From contig JBBHKE010001538.1 of NCBI GenBank assembly GCA_037447655.1, positions 265,701 to 329,700 on the forward strand: DNA of 64,000 nt. Reading direction: 5' to 3'. The notes beneath the pieces were generated by a model. It searched no databases. It had not been told where the DNA came from and worked only from the letters and a program-made list of their open reading frames with translations. Of this stretch, positions 62,346 to 64,000 are shown piece by piece. The position numbers were made by a program, and so were the translations under genes. This DNA comes from Zygnema cylindricum (taxonomy: Eukaryota; Streptophyta; Zygnematophyceae; Zygnematales; Zygnemataceae). The stretch's first letter is position 1. Every line of letters starts with the position of its first letter.

Positions 62346-63665
62346 GGAAGGAATTCTCGGGTTCAGTTCCATCTCTTCTGTCTCCTAAAAGTCCATAGAA
62401 AAATGTGAGGTGTCTGGTAGACCTCTTGTATCTTGGATCTCGCTTGAATCTGCAATCACTGTTTCACTCATGTCCTTTTCGGAAAAGATAAGGCTCTATT
62501 CGCTTTCAGACTCAAAGCGAATTTTTATATTTTTGGTATATTTGAAGAGGTCAAATGACTTTCCTTCATCCATGACAACTATGTGCTTGACCTGAATAAT
62601 ATCTTGTTTTGCTAAGTCATACATTCTTAATCCCTTGACATCCTCATCATATCCTACAAAGAATCCTGGTTTGCACATAGCATCTAGTTTCCAGTTTTTA
62701 TTATCCGTATCAAGACTGTAAACTTGGCTACCGAATACTTTAAGGTTTGAGATATCTAGTTTCCTTCCAGCCCATCACTCATAAGGTGTCATTCCCTTTA
62801 CAGTTGAGGTAAGGTCTTTATTTTTAATGTAGTTGGCACAGTTCATGGCTTCTGCCCAAAATCTCTTTCCTATTTTCTTGTCAGCCAACATACTACATAC
62901 CCTATCTCCTAGTGTTCAGTTCAATCATTCAGCTACCCCATTTTGTTCCGTGTTATATGGTACAATTTTCTGGTGCTGACCTTCCTCATCTCTCAGGTAT
63001 TCCAAAAACTGGTTAGAGGTATATTCTTCCCCATTATCACTCCTTATTCTCTTAATGGGGGTTCCATTTAACTTTTCACTCCATGTTTTATATTCTTTGA
63101 AGTAAGTTGGTGTTTCAAACTTTGTTTTTAGAAAGTAGACTCAGGAGTACCTAGACCAGTCATCCGTTATTGTTAACATAAACCTCTTCCCTCAAACCGA
63201 AGGTACTCTTGCAGGTCCCCAGATATCTATGTGGACTAGATCCAGTACCTTTTCCCCCCTATATCTGGCGGTTTTGGGAAAAGGAAGTCTGTGAGCTTTT
63301 CCTTGAGCACAACCACTACAATCATTCATCATTTCATTATCCCAAAACTGAATGCCTTCTACTCCCCCAAGCTTTTTCATTTCACTCAACCTATCAAAAT
63401 GCACATGCCCCAATCGTTTATGCCAAATCATCAACTTAGGAACACCAACATAGTAAGCATTCTTCTTTTCATTACTCAGGTTAAGCCTAAACATGCCTTG
63501 GCTACCCTTATCTGCCGTGAAGTAGACTTCATCCCCATACTTGGCTGTAATGACTCCCTTTCTAGTGAAGGTATCAAACTCTTTGTCATCTAATACAGAT
63601 GTAGAGACAAGATTTTTTCTCATCTGATAAATGTAGAGTACATCTAAGAATGTGAGTATAGAAGT
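62346..63665 (-). pseudogene. RLC-13 integrase (broken)
   Basis: 63192-63623: NLVSTSVLDDKEFDTF, LMIWHKRLGHVHFDRLSEM, CSGCAQGKAHRLPFP, LVHIDIWGPARVPSV (Thr to Ile next to the catalytic Asp). The core downstream is full of stops: SDNGEEYTSNQF-like near 63030, EQNGVAE-like near 62930, KRFWAEAMNCANYI. 62496-62678: FFVGYDEDVKGLRMYDLAKQDIIQVKHIVVMDEGKS. Confidence 0.87.
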
Positions 63666-64000
63666 TGTAGAAATTAATGGTTTTTAAGTATTTTCTAGGT
63701 GTGAATAGAAATAAAGAAGCCGAGGCAGTCTACCTCTAACTTCTCTCTCCAACTCTCAAACTTGTCGCACTGACTGAGAAATTGGAGAGGAAGCTAGAGC
63801 CATGGCTACCTTGACTATCCTGAGGTTTACGGGAATTTTATAATAGGGTTTATTTATTTAATTAAAAGGTATTTGCCGGCAGCCGGATTTGATCCTTGTA
63901 CCTTCCGGACGGCAGATAAGATATAGCCGGTAGCCTTAGCCGTTAAGTCTAGCGGTAGTGTTACGTAGCATATAGTTTGATATTTATTTAAATATGTATA
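63666..64000 (+). mobile_element. RLC-14: start of an LTR, continues past the window
   Basis: TGTAGAAATTAATGG start, same family as RLC-11. Inserted in RLC-13 near the protease-integrase junction. Only 335 bp visible. Confidence 0.85.
63864..63950 (-). other. antisense tRNA-like Pol III cassette (RLC-14)
   Basis: Minus strand: TTAACGGCTAAGGCTACCGG, outer stem TGCCGTCC / GGCTGCCGGCA (imperfect), T-arm-like AAGGATCAAATCC, T4 at 63864-63867. Confidence 0.6.

Larger units (their letters stand above)
59297..63665 (-). mobile_element. RLC-13: Ty1/copia element, same family as RLC-2
   Basis: 3' LTR, RNase H, RT, a duplicated linker, integrase and the protease-integrase junction; RLC-14 interrupts it at 63666. 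Inserted into RLC-12 gag. Confidence 0.88.

Overview
The window is a graveyard of nested LTR retrotransposons from a streptophyte (plant) nuclear genome. I found no host gene, rRNA gene or free-standing tRNA gene. Fifteen of the seventeen mobile units are Ty1/copia type (RLC-1 to -6, RLC-8 to -14 and two solo LTRs, counting truncated copies); one is Ty3/gypsy (RLG-7). Plant origin rests on plant-type copia pol proteins, on primer-binding sites matching the anticodon arm of plant initiator tRNA-Met, and on plant-like promoter boxes (TATA, G-box CACGTG, clustered GTAC). The species cannot be named. Half-tRNA priming and a retrotransposon-borne DNA methyltransferase point away from flowering-plant elements, towards algal, bryophyte, lycophyte or fern lineages (inference).

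Layout. 1-6831: RLC-1 (+), broken by a solo LTR (3101-4402). 6832-7661 and 14014-15510: AT-rich unique DNA split by complete RLC-2 (7662-14008, target duplication AAATC). 15511-23600: RLC-3 (-), carrying the young gag-only element RLC-4 (17380-21234). 23945-28251: RLC-5 (+), a decayed relative of RLC-4. 28252-29040: decayed 21-22 bp minisatellite. 29041-32681: RLC-6, another copia lineage. 32690-48085: RLG-7 (-), broken by a solo LTR (33942-34937) and by RLC-8 (37208-46596), which itself contains RLC-9 (39623-44610). 48086-58014: RLC-10 (-) containing RLC-11 (49678-56136). 58015-64000: RLC-12 containing RLC-13 containing RLC-14.

Most notable. (1) RLG-7 carries a C5-cytosine DNA methyltransferase domain between protease and reverse transcriptase, split by RLC-8 but with motifs I, IV, VI, VIII, IX and X recognisable. 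(2) Every LTR complete enough to judge, except those of RLC-9, contains an antisense tRNA-like cassette: A-box-like segment, T-arm/B-box hairpin and a run of 4-7 T. It looks like a Pol III gene pointing against the retrotransposon; its stems covary between families. (3) The primer-binding site matches the anticodon arm, not the 3' end, of initiator tRNA-Met, and it overlaps the gag start. (4) RLC-4, -5 and -8 form a non-autonomous family whose gag is fused in frame to a shrunken pol relic. (5) RLC-9 has 317-bp LTRs that have lost the promoter and cassette identically at both ends, as expected from misplaced first-strand transfer.

How the parts work together: autonomous copies (RLC-9, RLC-11 and their relatives) would supply protease, integrase, RT and RNase H; gag-only copies would supply capsid protein and be mobilised in trans. 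Most copies are broken by stops and frameshifts. All LTR identities quoted are estimates by eye.
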